Notes: generated from the sequence alone by a model not told the origin. DNA of 64,000 nt from Pseudomonas sp. B21-015 (GCF_024749285.1 NZ_CP087196.1:1798001-1862000); one strand, 5' to 3'; shown: positions 28,118 through 36,834, counted from the stretch's first letter. A program made the numbers and translations.

Positions 28118-28240
28118 GCCCCGACACGTCTGGGCAATTGTGCTCAGACGTCGCTGATCCATTGCTAATCGACAACAAACATCGGTTGCGATCGCAACGC
28201 CCCCGAGAGGGCTCGCTCGCGTCCGAAACAGGAGCATGGC

Positions 28241-29482
28241 ATGAACTTTTTGTTTTCCACCCAACGGTTATACATCCCGATCGGCACATTGCTCGGCTTG
28301 AGCTTGCTCGGCGCACCGGCCGCTCAGGCGGATTTCATTGCTGACAGTAAGGGCAGCCTGGAGGCTCGCAACTTTTACTTCAATCGCGATTTTCGCCAGG
28401 AAGGGGCGCGAGACAAAGCCGAGGAATGGGCGCAGGGTTTCCTGTTGCGAATGGAGTCCGGGTATACCGCTGGCACGCTGGGGTTTGGTCTGGATGCACT
28501 GGGCATGGCCGGTTTTAAACTGGACTCCGGGGGCGGCACGGCGGGCACCAATCTGTTGCCGCCGGATTTGTCGGGCGGCTCTCAGGATCGCTATGGCGAG
28601 TTGGGCCTGACGGCCAAAGTGCGTTTGTCCAACAGCACCCTGAAGCTCGGCACTTTGCAGATCAAGGATCCGGTGGTGAACGCCAACGACACGCGCCTGT
28701 TGCCCGGAACGTTCAAGGGGGCACTGGTCAATGTTCAGGAAGTTGACCGATTGAAGCTGACGGCCGGGCAACTCACGCAGATCAACTTCGTCGATTCCAC
28801 CGACTACCAGGACATGACCGCCAACCGTATCGGCGGGAAAAGCGACAAGTTCCAGTTCGCCGGGGCTGACTATCAGTTCCTGCCGAACCTGACAGCGCAG
28901 TACCGCTACGGCAAGCTGGAAAATATTTACCAGCAAAACTACCTGGGTTTGGTGCACCTGCTGGATCTGGGTTCTGGCCAGTCACTCAAGAGCGATGTGC
29001 GCTATGCGCGCAGCACCGAAGATGGCAACTTTCGTGCGCTCGATAACCAGGCTTTCGGTGCGTTATTTACCTACAGCCTCGGCGGTCATGCGCTAGGCTT
29101 CGGCTACCAGCGCATGAGCGGCGACGATCCGTTTCCGTACATCGGCCGCAGCGATCCGTACCTGGTCAACTTCGTGCAGATCGGGGACTTCGCCAACGTT
29201 GACGAACGCTCCTGGCAAACGCGCTATGACTATAACTTCGCTGCATTGGGTGTGCCGGGGTTGAGCTTTATGACCCGCTACATCTCGGGCGATAACGTGC
29301 AACGCAGTGCTCCGGGTGAAGGCAAGGAGTGGGAGCGCGACACCGATATCGCTTACGTGGTGCAGGACGGTACCTTGAAAGGCCTGGGCTTCAAATGGCG
29401 CAATGCGTCGGTGCGTTCGAACTTTGGCAATGATCTGGATGAGAATCGCTTGATCGTCAGCTATACCCTGGCGCTTTGGTAA
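28241..29482 (+). CDS. OprD-family outer-membrane porin
   Basis: 413 residues with a signal peptide ending AAQA. OprD features follow: DFIADSKGSLEARNFYFNRDFR, AEEWAQGFLLRMESGYTAGTLGFGLDALGMAGFKLD, GELGLTAKVRLSNSTLKLGTLQIKDPVV, and the C-terminal strand ending in aromatic-rich LIVSYTLALW. Members form 18-strand barrels for amino acids, carboxylates or aromatic acids. This one is nearest in style to the OccK/Opd carboxylate class, but the specificity is inference. It follows the MFS gene and probably shares its transcript. Confidence 0.9.
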   Translation: MNFLFSTQRLYIPIGTLLGLSLLGAPAAQADFIADSKGSLEARNFYFNRDFRQEGARDKAEEWAQGFLLRMESGYTAGTLGFGLDALGMAGFKLDSGGGTAGTNLLPPDLSGGSQDRYGELGLTAKVRLSNSTLKLGTLQIKDPVVNANDTRLLPGTFKGALVNVQEVDRLKLTAGQLTQINFVDSTDYQDMTANRIGGKSDKFQFAGADYQFLPNLTAQYRYGKLENIYQQNYLGLVHLLDLGSGQSLKSDVRYARSTEDGNFRALDNQAFGALFTYSLGGHALGFGYQRMSGDDPFPYIGRSDPYLVNFVQIGDFANVDERSWQTRYDYNFAALGVPGLSFMTRYISGDNVQRSAPGEGKEWERDTDIAYVVQDGTLKGLGFKWRNASVRSNFGNDLDENRLIVSYTLALW

Positions 29483-29513
29483 AGGCCTGGGCTATCGAGC
29501 AATAAATGACACC

Positions 29514-29549
29514 GACGGCCCGCCAGTCAGACTGTGTGGGCCGTTTGTA
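29514..29549 (+). terminator. possible terminator after the porin gene
   Basis: ACGGCCC and GGGCCGT arms with an inner AGTC/GACT pair are followed by TTTGT. The hairpin lies between the convergent porin and LysE genes. Confidence 0.45.
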
Positions 29550-30188
29550 TTACATCGACAGAATCAACCGACCGGCGAACAGGATCAGAATCACCCCCAT
29601 GGTTCGTTCGAACCAGTGCCCCATGCGCATGAACAGCAATCGCACCCGCGCGCTGGAAAAGAACAGCGCCACGATCACGAACCACAAGGCGTTCACGAAA
29701 CACATCCATAGCCCGTACAGCGCCTGAATCTGCAGCGGTGTCGAGGCGCTGATGATGGTCGTGAAAATGGCCAGAAAAAACAGCGTGGCCTTGGGGTTGG
29801 TGGCGTTGGTCAGAAAGCCTGTGCTGAAGGCCTTGAACAGGGACTGCTGTTCAGTTGACGCTTCTGCATCCTTATCGCCTTCAATCGCCGATTTGGGTTT
29901 GCTGCGCAACAGGCTTACGCCGAGGTACAAGATGTAGGCACCCCCCACGACCTTGGCCGCCGTCAACAACCAGGGCGTGGTGTGCATCAACGCGCCGACG
30001 CCGAGCAAGGTGTAAAGCACATGCACGGAAATACCCGCGCCGATGCCCAGAGCCGTGCAGATACCCACCAACCGGCCGAAACGCACGCTTTGGCGGATGG
30101 TCACGGCGAAGTCCGGTCCAGGTGCGACTACGGCCAGGAAGTGGATGGTTGCCAGCGCCAGAAACTCGCCCAGATAATTCGAAAACAT
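29550..30188 (-). CDS. LysE-family amino-acid exporter
   Basis: 212 residues and about six membrane helices. It opens FLALATIHFLAVVAPGPDFAVTIRQSVRFGRLVGICTALGIGAGISVHVLYTLLGV, the LysE/RhtB signature with the APGPDF motif, and ends with RLLFMRMGHWFERTMGVILILFAGRLIL. Such proteins export amino acids (Lys, homoserine, threonine, cysteine or derivatives) by proton antiport. The start at 30188 (MFSNYLGEFL) lies one base past the stop of the dioxygenase gene, so translation is coupled and CTGGAG inside that gene serves as ribosome site. It is the last gene of an AlaX-dioxygenase-LysE operon. Confidence 0.9.
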   Translation of the reverse strand: MFSNYLGEFLALATIHFLAVVAPGPDFAVTIRQSVRFGRLVGICTALGIGAGISVHVLYTLLGVGALMHTTPWLLTAAKVVGGAYILYLGVSLLRSKPKSAIEGDKDAEASTEQQSLFKAFSTGFLTNATNPKATLFFLAIFTTIISASTPLQIQALYGLWMCFVNALWFVIVALFFSSARVRLLFMRMGHWFERTMGVILILFAGRLILSM

Positions 30189-30189
30189 C

Positions 30190-30960
30190 TCAACTCCAGA
30201 AAGTAAGGGGTGAAGCATTGCCGCGATAGCCGACAAAGAAGGAAAGGCTCAATCGCGGATCGTCCACACCCGGCGTCACCGAGTGCATGCGGCGTGAGTT
30301 GAACATGATGAAATCACCCGGCTCAGGGCGAATCTCCAGGGTCGGAGGGCCGAGCAGGGCCGGATCGATGCCGTAACTGTCGCCGCGCATTTCGTCGAAC
30401 TGGTCCGGGGTAATGTCGTGGTCCCACATCTGCAACGCGCCGCCCTCGGTTGGCATGTTCAGGTAAACATTGCAGGCGAATTGCGCTTCCAGGCTTTTGG
30501 CCTGGAAGCTGTCCGGGGCGTCCTTGGCGAAAATGTCGTGATGGGCGAGGAAGCACACCCCGGGTTTGACGACCCGGGACAGCCCCACATACATCTTGCG
30601 GCCATAGAGGTTTTCCAGGTGCGCGCCTGCCGGCCAGGACTCGTCGAGCATGCAGCGCAGGGTGTCGACAGGAGAGGAGTAGGGCGCGCAACGGCTGCGC
30701 AATTCGGCGATGTTGCCGGTGGCGCGCTCGAAATAGTCCTCGATCAGCAGCGGCTGGTTTTCCGCTTCATAAAACGCCATGCCGATGCGACCGATGCTCG
30801 GTGCATTGATGTAGCCTTCGAAGCCCGGGGCGAGAATCTTGTCGCCGATCTGGATCGCCAGCGGCTGAGGCAACAAGCCTTTGACGCGGATGGCGAGGAC
30901 TTCTTCGTTGGCCAGTTTTTGTATGCACGTCTCATCGAGACGATTGACGTCAAGCATCAT
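30190..30960 (-). CDS. 2-oxoglutarate/Fe(II)-dependent dioxygenase
   Basis: 256 residues with a double-stranded beta-helix oxygenase fold inferred from motifs. HxD is at His140-x-Asp142 (FLAHHDIF), the prolyl-hydroxylase-like NMPTEGGALQMWDHD is near 168-182, the distal His226 is in RRMHSVTPGVDDP, and a 2-oxoglutarate-binding Arg236 follows in PRLSLSFF. It should hydroxylate a small molecule with O2, Fe(II) and 2OG. Gene context (AlaX upstream, LysE one base downstream) points to a free amino acid as substrate; this is inference, though an amino-acid hydroxylase coupled to an RhtA exporter is known in Bacillus thuringiensis. The start is ATG 30960 or 30957. Confidence 0.85.
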   Translation of the reverse strand: MMLDVNRLDETCIQKLANEEVLAIRVKGLLPQPLAIQIGDKILAPGFEGYINAPSIGRIGMAFYEAENQPLLIEDYFERATGNIAELRSRCAPYSSPVDTLRCMLDESWPAGAHLENLYGRKMYVGLSRVVKPGVCFLAHHDIFAKDAPDSFQAKSLEAQFACNVYLNMPTEGGALQMWDHDITPDQFDEMRGDSYGIDPALLGPPTLEIRPEPGDFIMFNSRRMHSVTPGVDDPRLSLSFFVGYRGNASPLTFWS

Positions 30961-31052
30961 GTCTTAGGTCCATCTATCAGATAGTCAACAGAGCCCGCGA
31001 ACGCAGGCTCCCCCGGCGTCAGGCGATGACGGGGTCGACATCGCCCAAATGC

Positions 31053-31679
31053 TCAATCCACGTGGTAGTGGACTGACAGCGTTCCCTTTTTCTGCGAAAG
31101 GGAAGCAATCGTGACGGTGCCCAAATCCTTCAGGCTCCGTACATGGGTGCCGCCACAGCCGTAGGCGGGCAATTCACCGAAACCGATTTCCCGGGCACCT
31201 TCGCGCAACGACGTCAGGCGCGGCAGGTCATGGGCGATCCATTGCTTGATGCCGTACTGAATCGTCTGGGCATCAACGTCCTGCGCACTTTCGCCCGGCT
31301 TGAACTGCACACGTCCTTCATCCGGCCAGTGATGGGCCTTGGTCGGCATCCAGCCCAGGGCCTGGACGAAGTGACCAATCAGGTGCCCCGCCGAATGCAT
31401 GCGCGTATTGAACTGACGGCGTTGCTGATCGACCCGAATCTGGGTCATGCCGAGTCTTACCGGGTGATCGACGAAATGGATGATCCGGTCCGGATCCTGA
31501 ACCACGCGCAGCACCTGGCTTTCGCCGATCCAGCCGGTATCACAGGGTTGCCCTCCGCCTTGGGGGTGAAACAGTGTGGCGCGCAGCACCACGGCGAACT
31601 CGTTCTCGTGGGGGGTGCAATCCAGAACTTCCACATTGGCCTTGAGGTCATCACTATGGAAAAAGAGGCGAAGCGTCAT
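31053..31679 (-). CDS. AlaX-type alanyl-tRNA editing protein
   Basis: 208 residues. A free-standing homologue of the AlaRS editing domain that deacylates Ser- (or Gly-) tRNA(Ala). Visible motifs are ATLFHPQGGGQPCDTGWIG, the zinc ligands HSAGH (HxxxH) and CGGTH (CxxxH) near the C-terminus, and SLSQKKGTLSVHYHVD at the end. It lacks the long AlaRS C-domain, as expected of AlaX. The start at 31679 (MTLRLFFHSDD) has GAGG nine bases upstream; 31694 is the alternative. It is first in an operon with the dioxygenase and LysE exporter, which suggests it protects the tRNA pool from an unusual amino acid made or handled here. Confidence 0.9.
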   Translation of the reverse strand: MTLRLFFHSDDLKANVEVLDCTPHENEFAVVLRATLFHPQGGGQPCDTGWIGESQVLRVVQDPDRIIHFVDHPVRLGMTQIRVDQQRRQFNTRMHSAGHLIGHFVQALGWMPTKAHHWPDEGRVQFKPGESAQDVDAQTIQYGIKQWIAHDLPRLTSLREGAREIGFGELPAYGCGGTHVRSLKDLGTVTIASLSQKKGTLSVHYHVD

Positions 31680-31710
31680 ATTCCATGTCCTCATTAAAGT
31701 TTCTTTTTTT

Positions 31711-31739
31711 ATTATATGAATCGTGGAATTGCGTGATAA
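31711..31739 (-). promoter_or_regulatory. promoter of the alaX-dioxygenase-lysE operon
   Basis: Read on the minus strand: TTATCA (31739-31734), 17 bases, TATAAT (31716-31711). The region is only 90 bases wide and shared with the divergent LysR gene, whose own -10 (GATAAT, 31735-31740) would overlap the -35 of this promoter. That is typical of LysR-controlled divergent units. Confidence 0.65.
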
Positions 31740-31769
31740 TCCGTTCAACCATCAAAGGACTGTTGCGCT

Positions 31770-32768
31770 GTGAGCATAAATCTTCCCCTGCCGCTGCTCG
31801 GTGAAATGGCGATTTTCGTCAAGGTTGTCGAGACCGGCAGTTTCTCCGAAGCCGCTCGCCAGTCAGGCTCTTCGCCCTCGGCGGTCAGTCGCAGCATTTC
31901 ACGCCTGGAGAAGGCGCTCGCCATGCGTCTGTTGCAACGAACCACGCGCAAGCTGCGTCTGAGCGACGGTGGCGAAGAGGTGTTCAAGCGTTGCCAGGAA
32001 ATGGTCAGCGCGGCGAAGTCGGTGATGGAAATCAGCGGTCAGTTCACCCAGGAAGCGGAAGGGCTGGTGCGCGTCAGCGTGCCTAAGGCTGTCGGACGGT
32101 TCGTGATTCATCCGCATATGCCGGAATTTCTGCGGCGTTATCCCAACGTGGATGTGGAGTTGTTACTCGAGGACCGCCAGGTGGATTTGATCGACGACAA
32201 CGTCGACCTGGCGATCCGCATTACCGATCGCCCGCCCGCGGGACTGGTGGGGCGGCAGTTGCTGACCATCGATCATCTGCTCTGCGCAACGCCGCAGTAT
32301 CTGGCCGAGCACGGCACACCGACTCATCCCCACGACTTGCTCAACCATAGCTGCATCTATCTGGGGGAAACCCCAAGCGATGCGCGCTGGAAATTCAAGA
32401 AAGGCACCAAAGCCGTGACCGTCGGTGTGCGCGGACGTTATGCCGCCAATCACACGGGTGTACGACTGGGCGCGGTATTGCAACACATCGGGATCGGCAG
32501 CCTGCCGTACTTCACCGCCCGTTATGCTCTGGAACAAGGGCTGATCGTGCAGGTACTGCCGGACTGGACCTTTCTGGCCTCCTATCACGGAGGCGCCTGG
32601 CTGCTGCATTCGCCAACCCGCTATCTACCACCCAAGTTGCGGGTATTCATCGACTATCTGGTGGAATGCCTGGAGAAGGAGCCGACCTTGAGCAAGCCGG
32701 GCAAGCCAAGTGATTCGGGCAAGGTCGCGGCGGAGTATGAGTTGCCCGAGAGTGATGGGTTGCTCTGA
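31770..32768 (+). CDS. LysR-family regulator
   Basis: 332 residues. Winged helix GEMAIFVKVVETGSFSEAARQSGSSPSAVSRSISRLEKALAMRLLQRTTRKLRLSDGGEE is of the CrgA/AaeR-like type. The effector domain contains LVRVSVPKAVGRFVIHPHMPEFLRRYPNVDVELLLEDRQVDLIDDNVDLAIRI, HPHDLLNHSCIYLG and a C-terminal TRYLPPKLRVFIDYLVE. It is divergent from the AlaX-dioxygenase-LysE operon and, by position, its likely regulator; the small-molecule ligand could be the amino acid that operon handles. The C-terminal ~30 residues are low-complexity. Confidence 0.9.
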   Translation: MSINLPLPLLGEMAIFVKVVETGSFSEAARQSGSSPSAVSRSISRLEKALAMRLLQRTTRKLRLSDGGEEVFKRCQEMVSAAKSVMEISGQFTQEAEGLVRVSVPKAVGRFVIHPHMPEFLRRYPNVDVELLLEDRQVDLIDDNVDLAIRITDRPPAGLVGRQLLTIDHLLCATPQYLAEHGTPTHPHDLLNHSCIYLGETPSDARWKFKKGTKAVTVGVRGRYAANHTGVRLGAVLQHIGIGSLPYFTARYALEQGLIVQVLPDWTFLASYHGGAWLLHSPTRYLPPKLRVFIDYLVECLEKEPTLSKPGKPSDSGKVAAEYELPESDGLL

Positions 32769-32777
32769 AGAGCCCTT

Positions 32778-32870
32778 TCGCGAGCAAGCCCGCTCCCACA
32801 GTGGATTTCTGCCATACACAGAATCTGTGTCCACTGAAGATCAAATGTGGGAGCGGGCTTGCTCGCGAAG
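32778..32870. repeat. REPIN
   Basis: Perfect 24-base arms TTCGCGAGCAAGCCCGCTCC... (32778-32801) and the complement (32847-32870) surround a 45-base loop with an inner GTGGA/TCCAC pair. Same REP family as 937-1029 with TTCGCGA rather than CTATCGC ends. Confidence 0.9.
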
Positions 32871-32908
32871 ACGGTGGCCCAAACACCCCATCACTCGGCA
32901 ATTGCCAC

Positions 32909-32945
32909 AAAAAAGGCCCGCATGATTAACCATGCGGGCCTTTTG
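32909..32945. terminator. bidirectional terminator
   Basis: AAAAAAGGCCCGCATG / CATGCGGGCCTTTT forms a strong stem with A and T runs on either side. It serves the leftward gene ending at 32962 and the LysR transcript from the other side. Confidence 0.9.
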
Positions 32946-32961
32946 CGTTACTGACCGGGGA

Positions 32962-33369
32962 TCAGTGCTTGCTGTCCTGGTTCGACATCGCCAGCAGCTG
33001 TTTTTCCTGATTCCAGTCGAACGGTTCATCGTTCTGTTCGGCTTCGAAGCGACGTTCTTCCAGGGCCTGGTACAGGTCGATTTCATTATCGGGCATGTAA
33101 TGCAGGCAGTCACCGGCGAAGTACCACAGCAGGTCGCGCGGAACCAGATGAGCGATTTGCGGATAGCGGGTGATGACCTGGCACAGAATGTCCTGGCCCA
33201 GGTATTGGCTTTCGATCGGGTCGACCGGCAGCAATGCACGCAGTTCGTCGAAGCGCTCCAGGAACAAGGCATGGCTTTCTTCGGGAACCTGTTCGGCCTC
33301 ACCCACGGCGACCAGGATGCTGCGCAGGTGGTCGAGCAAGACGAGGTGATCGGCAACGACATTGGACAC
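32962..33369 (-). CDS. PA2817-like conserved protein
   Basis: 135 residues, mostly helical and acidic. Recognisable stretches are DHLVLLDHLRSILVAVGEAEQVPEESHALFLERFDELRALLPVD, YLGQDILCQVITRYPQIAHLVPRDLLWYFAGDCLHYMPDNEIDLYQALEE and the tail NQEKQLLAMSNQD. I recall this as the PA2817 family, located near the acyl-CoA dehydrogenase PA2815 in P. aeruginosa, without a known function. I use the GTG at 33369 with AGGACT upstream; no ATG is in frame at that position, and the longer frame to 33525 runs through the terminator of the neighbouring gene. Confidence 0.75.
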   Translation of the reverse strand: MSNVVADHLVLLDHLRSILVAVGEAEQVPEESHALFLERFDELRALLPVDPIESQYLGQDILCQVITRYPQIAHLVPRDLLWYFAGDCLHYMPDNEIDLYQALEERRFEAEQNDEPFDWNQEKQLLAMSNQDSKH

Positions 33370-33386
33370 GAGATAAGTCCTCAAGA

Positions 33387-33427
33387 GCAAAACGGGCGCA
33401 GGAGTATAAAGCTCCTGCGTCCCTTTT
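33387..33427 (-). terminator. terminator of the fadE-like gene
   Basis: GGGCGCAGGAG and CTCCTGCGTCCC form the stem around TATAAAG. On the minus strand it is followed by GTTTTGC, 40-odd bases beyond the stop at 33470. Confidence 0.65.
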
Positions 33428-33469
33428 ACACATGGTAAAGAGCCCCGTGGAAGACCAGGGTACGCTGGA

Positions 33470-35926
33470 TCAGCGGACCTTGCCTTTGCCCAGCACCAAC
33501 ACCTGTTTGTCGAAATCATCGACATCGATCACTTTGCGCCGCGCCACTTCTGCCTCGCGCAAGGTCTGGGCCTCAACCGGTTGCAAGACGCCAGCCTCCA
33601 GCGCGGCATCGATGACAGACTCCCCGACAGTGGGTTTGACCTGACGACTTCTCAGTGCCGTATTGAGTTTTTTCTGTAGCGGCTTGGCGGCGTTCAGCAA
33701 GTCGCAGGCGTGCTGCAGCGCGCCGACCGGATCCTCTGTCGATTGCGGGCGATAGCAGCCCGCCAATAACTCCTCAAGGGTTGGATCGCCCTTGGCGCGG
33801 CCGAGGACTGCGGCGACTTTGGCCGCCAGTCTGTCCGATGGGCCTCTGTGCCAGCGACCGAACGGGAACACCATCACCCGCAGCAGGCAGCCGAGTACCT
33901 TGTTCGGGAAGTTGGTCAGCAGTTCGTCCAGCGCACGTTCGGACTGGCCGAGGCTCTCTTCCATGGCCCAGGCGAACAGCGGACGCATATGCTCCGGCGA
34001 ATCGAGATCGTGATAACGCTTGAGCGCCGCGGAGGCCAGATACAGGTAGCTGAGCACATCGCCCAGACGTGCGGACAAGCGTTCGCGGCGTTTCAGTTCG
34101 CCGCCCAGCAGCATCATGCACTGGTCTGCAAGCATGGCAAAAGCCGCGGCCTGCCGGTTGAGGGCACGCACGTAGCGTTGGCTGAGCTTGTCCCCGGGCA
34201 CGTGTTCGAAATGCCCAAGGCCAAGGTTCAGCACCAGGGTGCTGGCGGCGTTGCTCACGGCAAAACCAATGTGTTTGAGCAGCAGGGCGTCGAATTCGAT
34301 CAGCGCCTGTTGTTTGTCTTCGCGGTGCACAAGGGCCATTTCCTTGAGCACGAACGGATGGCAGCGAATAGCGCCCTGGCCGAAGATCATCAGGTTGCGT
34401 GTCAGGATGTTCGCACCTTCGACCGTGACGGAAATGGGCGCACCTTGCCAGCTACGCGCCAGGTAGTTGTTCGGGCCCATGATGATGGCCTTGCCACCGT
34501 GAACATCCATGGCGTGGCTGATGCACTCGCGACCGCGTTCGGAGAGGTGGTATTTGATGATGGCCGAGGGCACCGACGGCTTTTCGCCGAGGTCGACCGC
34601 GTTGGCGGTGAGCATTCGTGCGCTGTCCATCAGCCAGGTACTGCCGCCGATCCGCGCCAGTGCTTCCTGAATCCCTTCGAAGGCTGACAGCGGTGCGTTG
34701 AATTGCTCGCGAACCTGCGCATATTGGCCCGTCACCAGGCTGCTGAACTTGCCCGCGGCGGTACCGATGGCAGGCAGCGAAATGGAACGCCCGACCGACA
34801 GGCAGTTCATCAGCATCATCCAGCCTTCGCCGAGCATCTCCTGACCGCCGATGATGAACTCCAGCGGTATGAACACATCCTTGCCAGCGTTCGGGCCGTT
34901 CATGAAGGCGGCGCCCAGCGGCAGGTGACGGCGGCCGATTTCCACACCGGGGGTCTGGGTTGGAATCAGTGCGAGACTGATCCCCAGGTCGACTTTGTCA
35001 CCCAATAGATGATCCGGGTCATAGGCCTTGAAGGCCAGGCCGATCAAGGTCGCCACCGGACCGAGGGTGATGTAGCGTTTTTCCCAGTTCAGGCGCAGGC
35101 CTAGGGTTTCCTTGCCTTCCCATTCACCTTTGCAGATCACTCCGGTGTCGGTCATCCCCCCGACGTTGGAACCCGCCATCGGGCCGGTCAGGGCAAAGCA
35201 GGGGATATCGTCGCCACGGGCCAGCCGTGGCAGGTAATGATTGCGTTGTTCGTCGGTGCCGTAATGCAGCAGCAGTTCCGCGGGGCCGAGGGAGTTGGGC
35301 ACCATGACGGTGGAAGCCAGGTCGCCGCTGCGGGTCGCCAGTTTCATCGCTATCTGGGAGTGCGCATAAGCCGAGAAGCCCTTGCCGCCGTATTCCTTGG
35401 GAATGATCAGGGCAAAAAAGCCATGCCGTTTAATGTGATCCCAGGCCTGGGGCGGCAGGTCCATCAACTGGCTGATCTGCCAATCGGTGACCATCGCGCA
35501 GAGCTCTTCGGTCGGACCATCGATGAACGCCTGTTCCTCTTCGCTCAGTTGCGCTTTTGGATAGGCCAGCAGCTTGTTCCAGTCCGGACGGCCGGTGAAC
35601 AGCTCTCCATCCCACCAGACTGTGCCGGCTTCAATGGCTTCACGCTCGGTTTGCGACATGGGCGGCAGGTTTTTTTGAAACCAGTTGAATATGGGCGCCG
35701 TGAAGAGTTTTCGGCGCAGGTCCGGCAGTAACAGGAAGGCGGCCACAGCCGCAAGCATCACCCAGAAAATCAGCAGCAGCCAGACGGGTGCATGGCTCGC
35801 ATGTCTGAAGATGCCCATCGCCAGCAGATAGACAGCGATGATGCCCAAAGCGGGCAGAGGCGCGGTGCGGCGATGTGCCAGATAGGCAATCCCGACCAGC
35901 AGAACCAGTATCCACAACAGCAGCAT
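33470..35926 (-). CDS. fadE: acyl-CoA dehydrogenase, FadE type
   Basis: 818 residues, matching the size of the long FadE class. Two to three N-terminal membrane helices (LLLWILVLLVGIAYLAH, LPALGIIAVYLLAMGIF, PVWLLLIFWVMLAAVAAFLLLP) anchor it to the inner membrane. The dehydrogenase core follows: WDHIKRHGFFALIIPKEYGGKGFSAYAHSQIAMKLATRSGDLASTVMVPNSLGPAELLLHYGTDEQ, CFALTGPMAGSN (FAD site), and MDVHGGKAIIMGPNNYLARSWQGAPISVTVEGANILTRNLMIFGQGAIRCHP with the catalytic-Glu region. It performs the first oxidation of fatty-acid beta-oxidation. Start ATG 35926 has GGAG eight bases ahead. It corresponds in context to PA2815. Confidence 0.9.
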   Translation of the reverse strand: MLLLWILVLLVGIAYLAHRRTAPLPALGIIAVYLLAMGIFRHASHAPVWLLLIFWVMLAAVAAFLLLPDLRRKLFTAPIFNWFQKNLPPMSQTEREAIEAGTVWWDGELFTGRPDWNKLLAYPKAQLSEEEQAFIDGPTEELCAMVTDWQISQLMDLPPQAWDHIKRHGFFALIIPKEYGGKGFSAYAHSQIAMKLATRSGDLASTVMVPNSLGPAELLLHYGTDEQRNHYLPRLARGDDIPCFALTGPMAGSNVGGMTDTGVICKGEWEGKETLGLRLNWEKRYITLGPVATLIGLAFKAYDPDHLLGDKVDLGISLALIPTQTPGVEIGRRHLPLGAAFMNGPNAGKDVFIPLEFIIGGQEMLGEGWMMLMNCLSVGRSISLPAIGTAAGKFSSLVTGQYAQVREQFNAPLSAFEGIQEALARIGGSTWLMDSARMLTANAVDLGEKPSVPSAIIKYHLSERGRECISHAMDVHGGKAIIMGPNNYLARSWQGAPISVTVEGANILTRNLMIFGQGAIRCHPFVLKEMALVHREDKQQALIEFDALLLKHIGFAVSNAASTLVLNLGLGHFEHVPGDKLSQRYVRALNRQAAAFAMLADQCMMLLGGELKRRERLSARLGDVLSYLYLASAALKRYHDLDSPEHMRPLFAWAMEESLGQSERALDELLTNFPNKVLGCLLRVMVFPFGRWHRGPSDRLAAKVAAVLGRAKGDPTLEELLAGCYRPQSTEDPVGALQHACDLLNAAKPLQKKLNTALRSRQVKPTVGESVIDAALEAGVLQPVEAQTLREAEVARRKVIDVDDFDKQVLVLGKGKVR

Positions 35927-36174
35927 ATTCAATTCTCCGTCAAGCCAAGGGCCAAACCACTTTCAGAGCTTAGACGGCATCCATAAAAGTGGGTGGTCAG
36001 AGCGATCGGTTTGAGCTTGTAGGAAGCAACGGCTGAAATTCGTCAGTTATTTCGATGCGGACGGTTGAACGCTTCCGTCAACAGGGCGGCAAGCGCTGAT
36101 ATTTGGCCGAAACGTCGTTATCTCTATGCTGAAGGCATCGCTAGACTCGTGGCTTCCCTCAGGAGGTTGTTCTC

Positions 36175-36834
36175 ATGCACGCATGTCTGAGCCCCGGCCG
36201 CTTCATCGACAGTGACCATCCCTCGGTGGTGGCGTTCGCCGAAAAACACCGGGGCGCCCGGCGCGATCCGCTTGAACAGGCGATCAATCTCTATTACGCG
36301 GTGCGCGAGGCCGTGCGCTACAACCCCTACACCTTCAGCCGTGATCCAGAGACCTTGCGCGGCAGCTATGCGCTGGCGGCAGGGGAGAGTTATTGCGTGC
36401 CCAAAGCCACGCTGCTGGCAGGTTGCGCCCGGCATTGCGCGATCCCGGCGCGTATCGGTCTGGCGGACGTGCGTAATCACCTGTCGACGCCGCGCCTGCT
36501 CGAACTGCTCAAGAGCGATGTGTTCGCCATGCACGGTTACACCGAGTTGTATCTGAACGATCGCTGGATCAAAGCCACGCCGGCCTTCAATCAACAACTC
36601 TGCGAACTGTTCAATGTCGCGCCGCTGGAGTTCGACGGGATCAACGACAGCGTGTTCCATCCCTACAACCGTGATGGCGAGCAATTGATGGAATACCTGG
36701 TCGATCATGGTCAGTTCACTGATGTGCCTGAAGCGTTCTTTTTCGAACACCTGGAAAAGTGCTATCCGCATCTGTTCGGCGAGCAATTGCCGCTGCAACT
36801 GGGTGACATGCAGAGCGATTTGAGTCGCGCCTGA
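36175..36834 (+). CDS. transglutaminase-like protein
   Basis: 219 residues with a papain-like transglutaminase core. Catalytic Cys is in GESYCVPKATLLAGCARHCGIP-like sequence (AAGESYCVPKATLLAGCAR), His in DVFAMHGYTELYLNDRWIKATPAFN, and a following Asp/Asn-containing strand EFDGINDSVFH. Members are often proteases or amidases rather than crosslinkers. No signal peptide is seen, so it is likely cytoplasmic. A strong CAGGAGG ribosome site precedes the ATG. It lies between fadE and the GST gene, the order I recall around PA2814. Substrate unknown. Confidence 0.8.
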   Translation: MHACLSPGRFIDSDHPSVVAFAEKHRGARRDPLEQAINLYYAVREAVRYNPYTFSRDPETLRGSYALAAGESYCVPKATLLAGCARHCAIPARIGLADVRNHLSTPRLLELLKSDVFAMHGYTELYLNDRWIKATPAFNQQLCELFNVAPLEFDGINDSVFHPYNRDGEQLMEYLVDHGQFTDVPEAFFFEHLEKCYPHLFGEQLPLQLGDMQSDLSRA

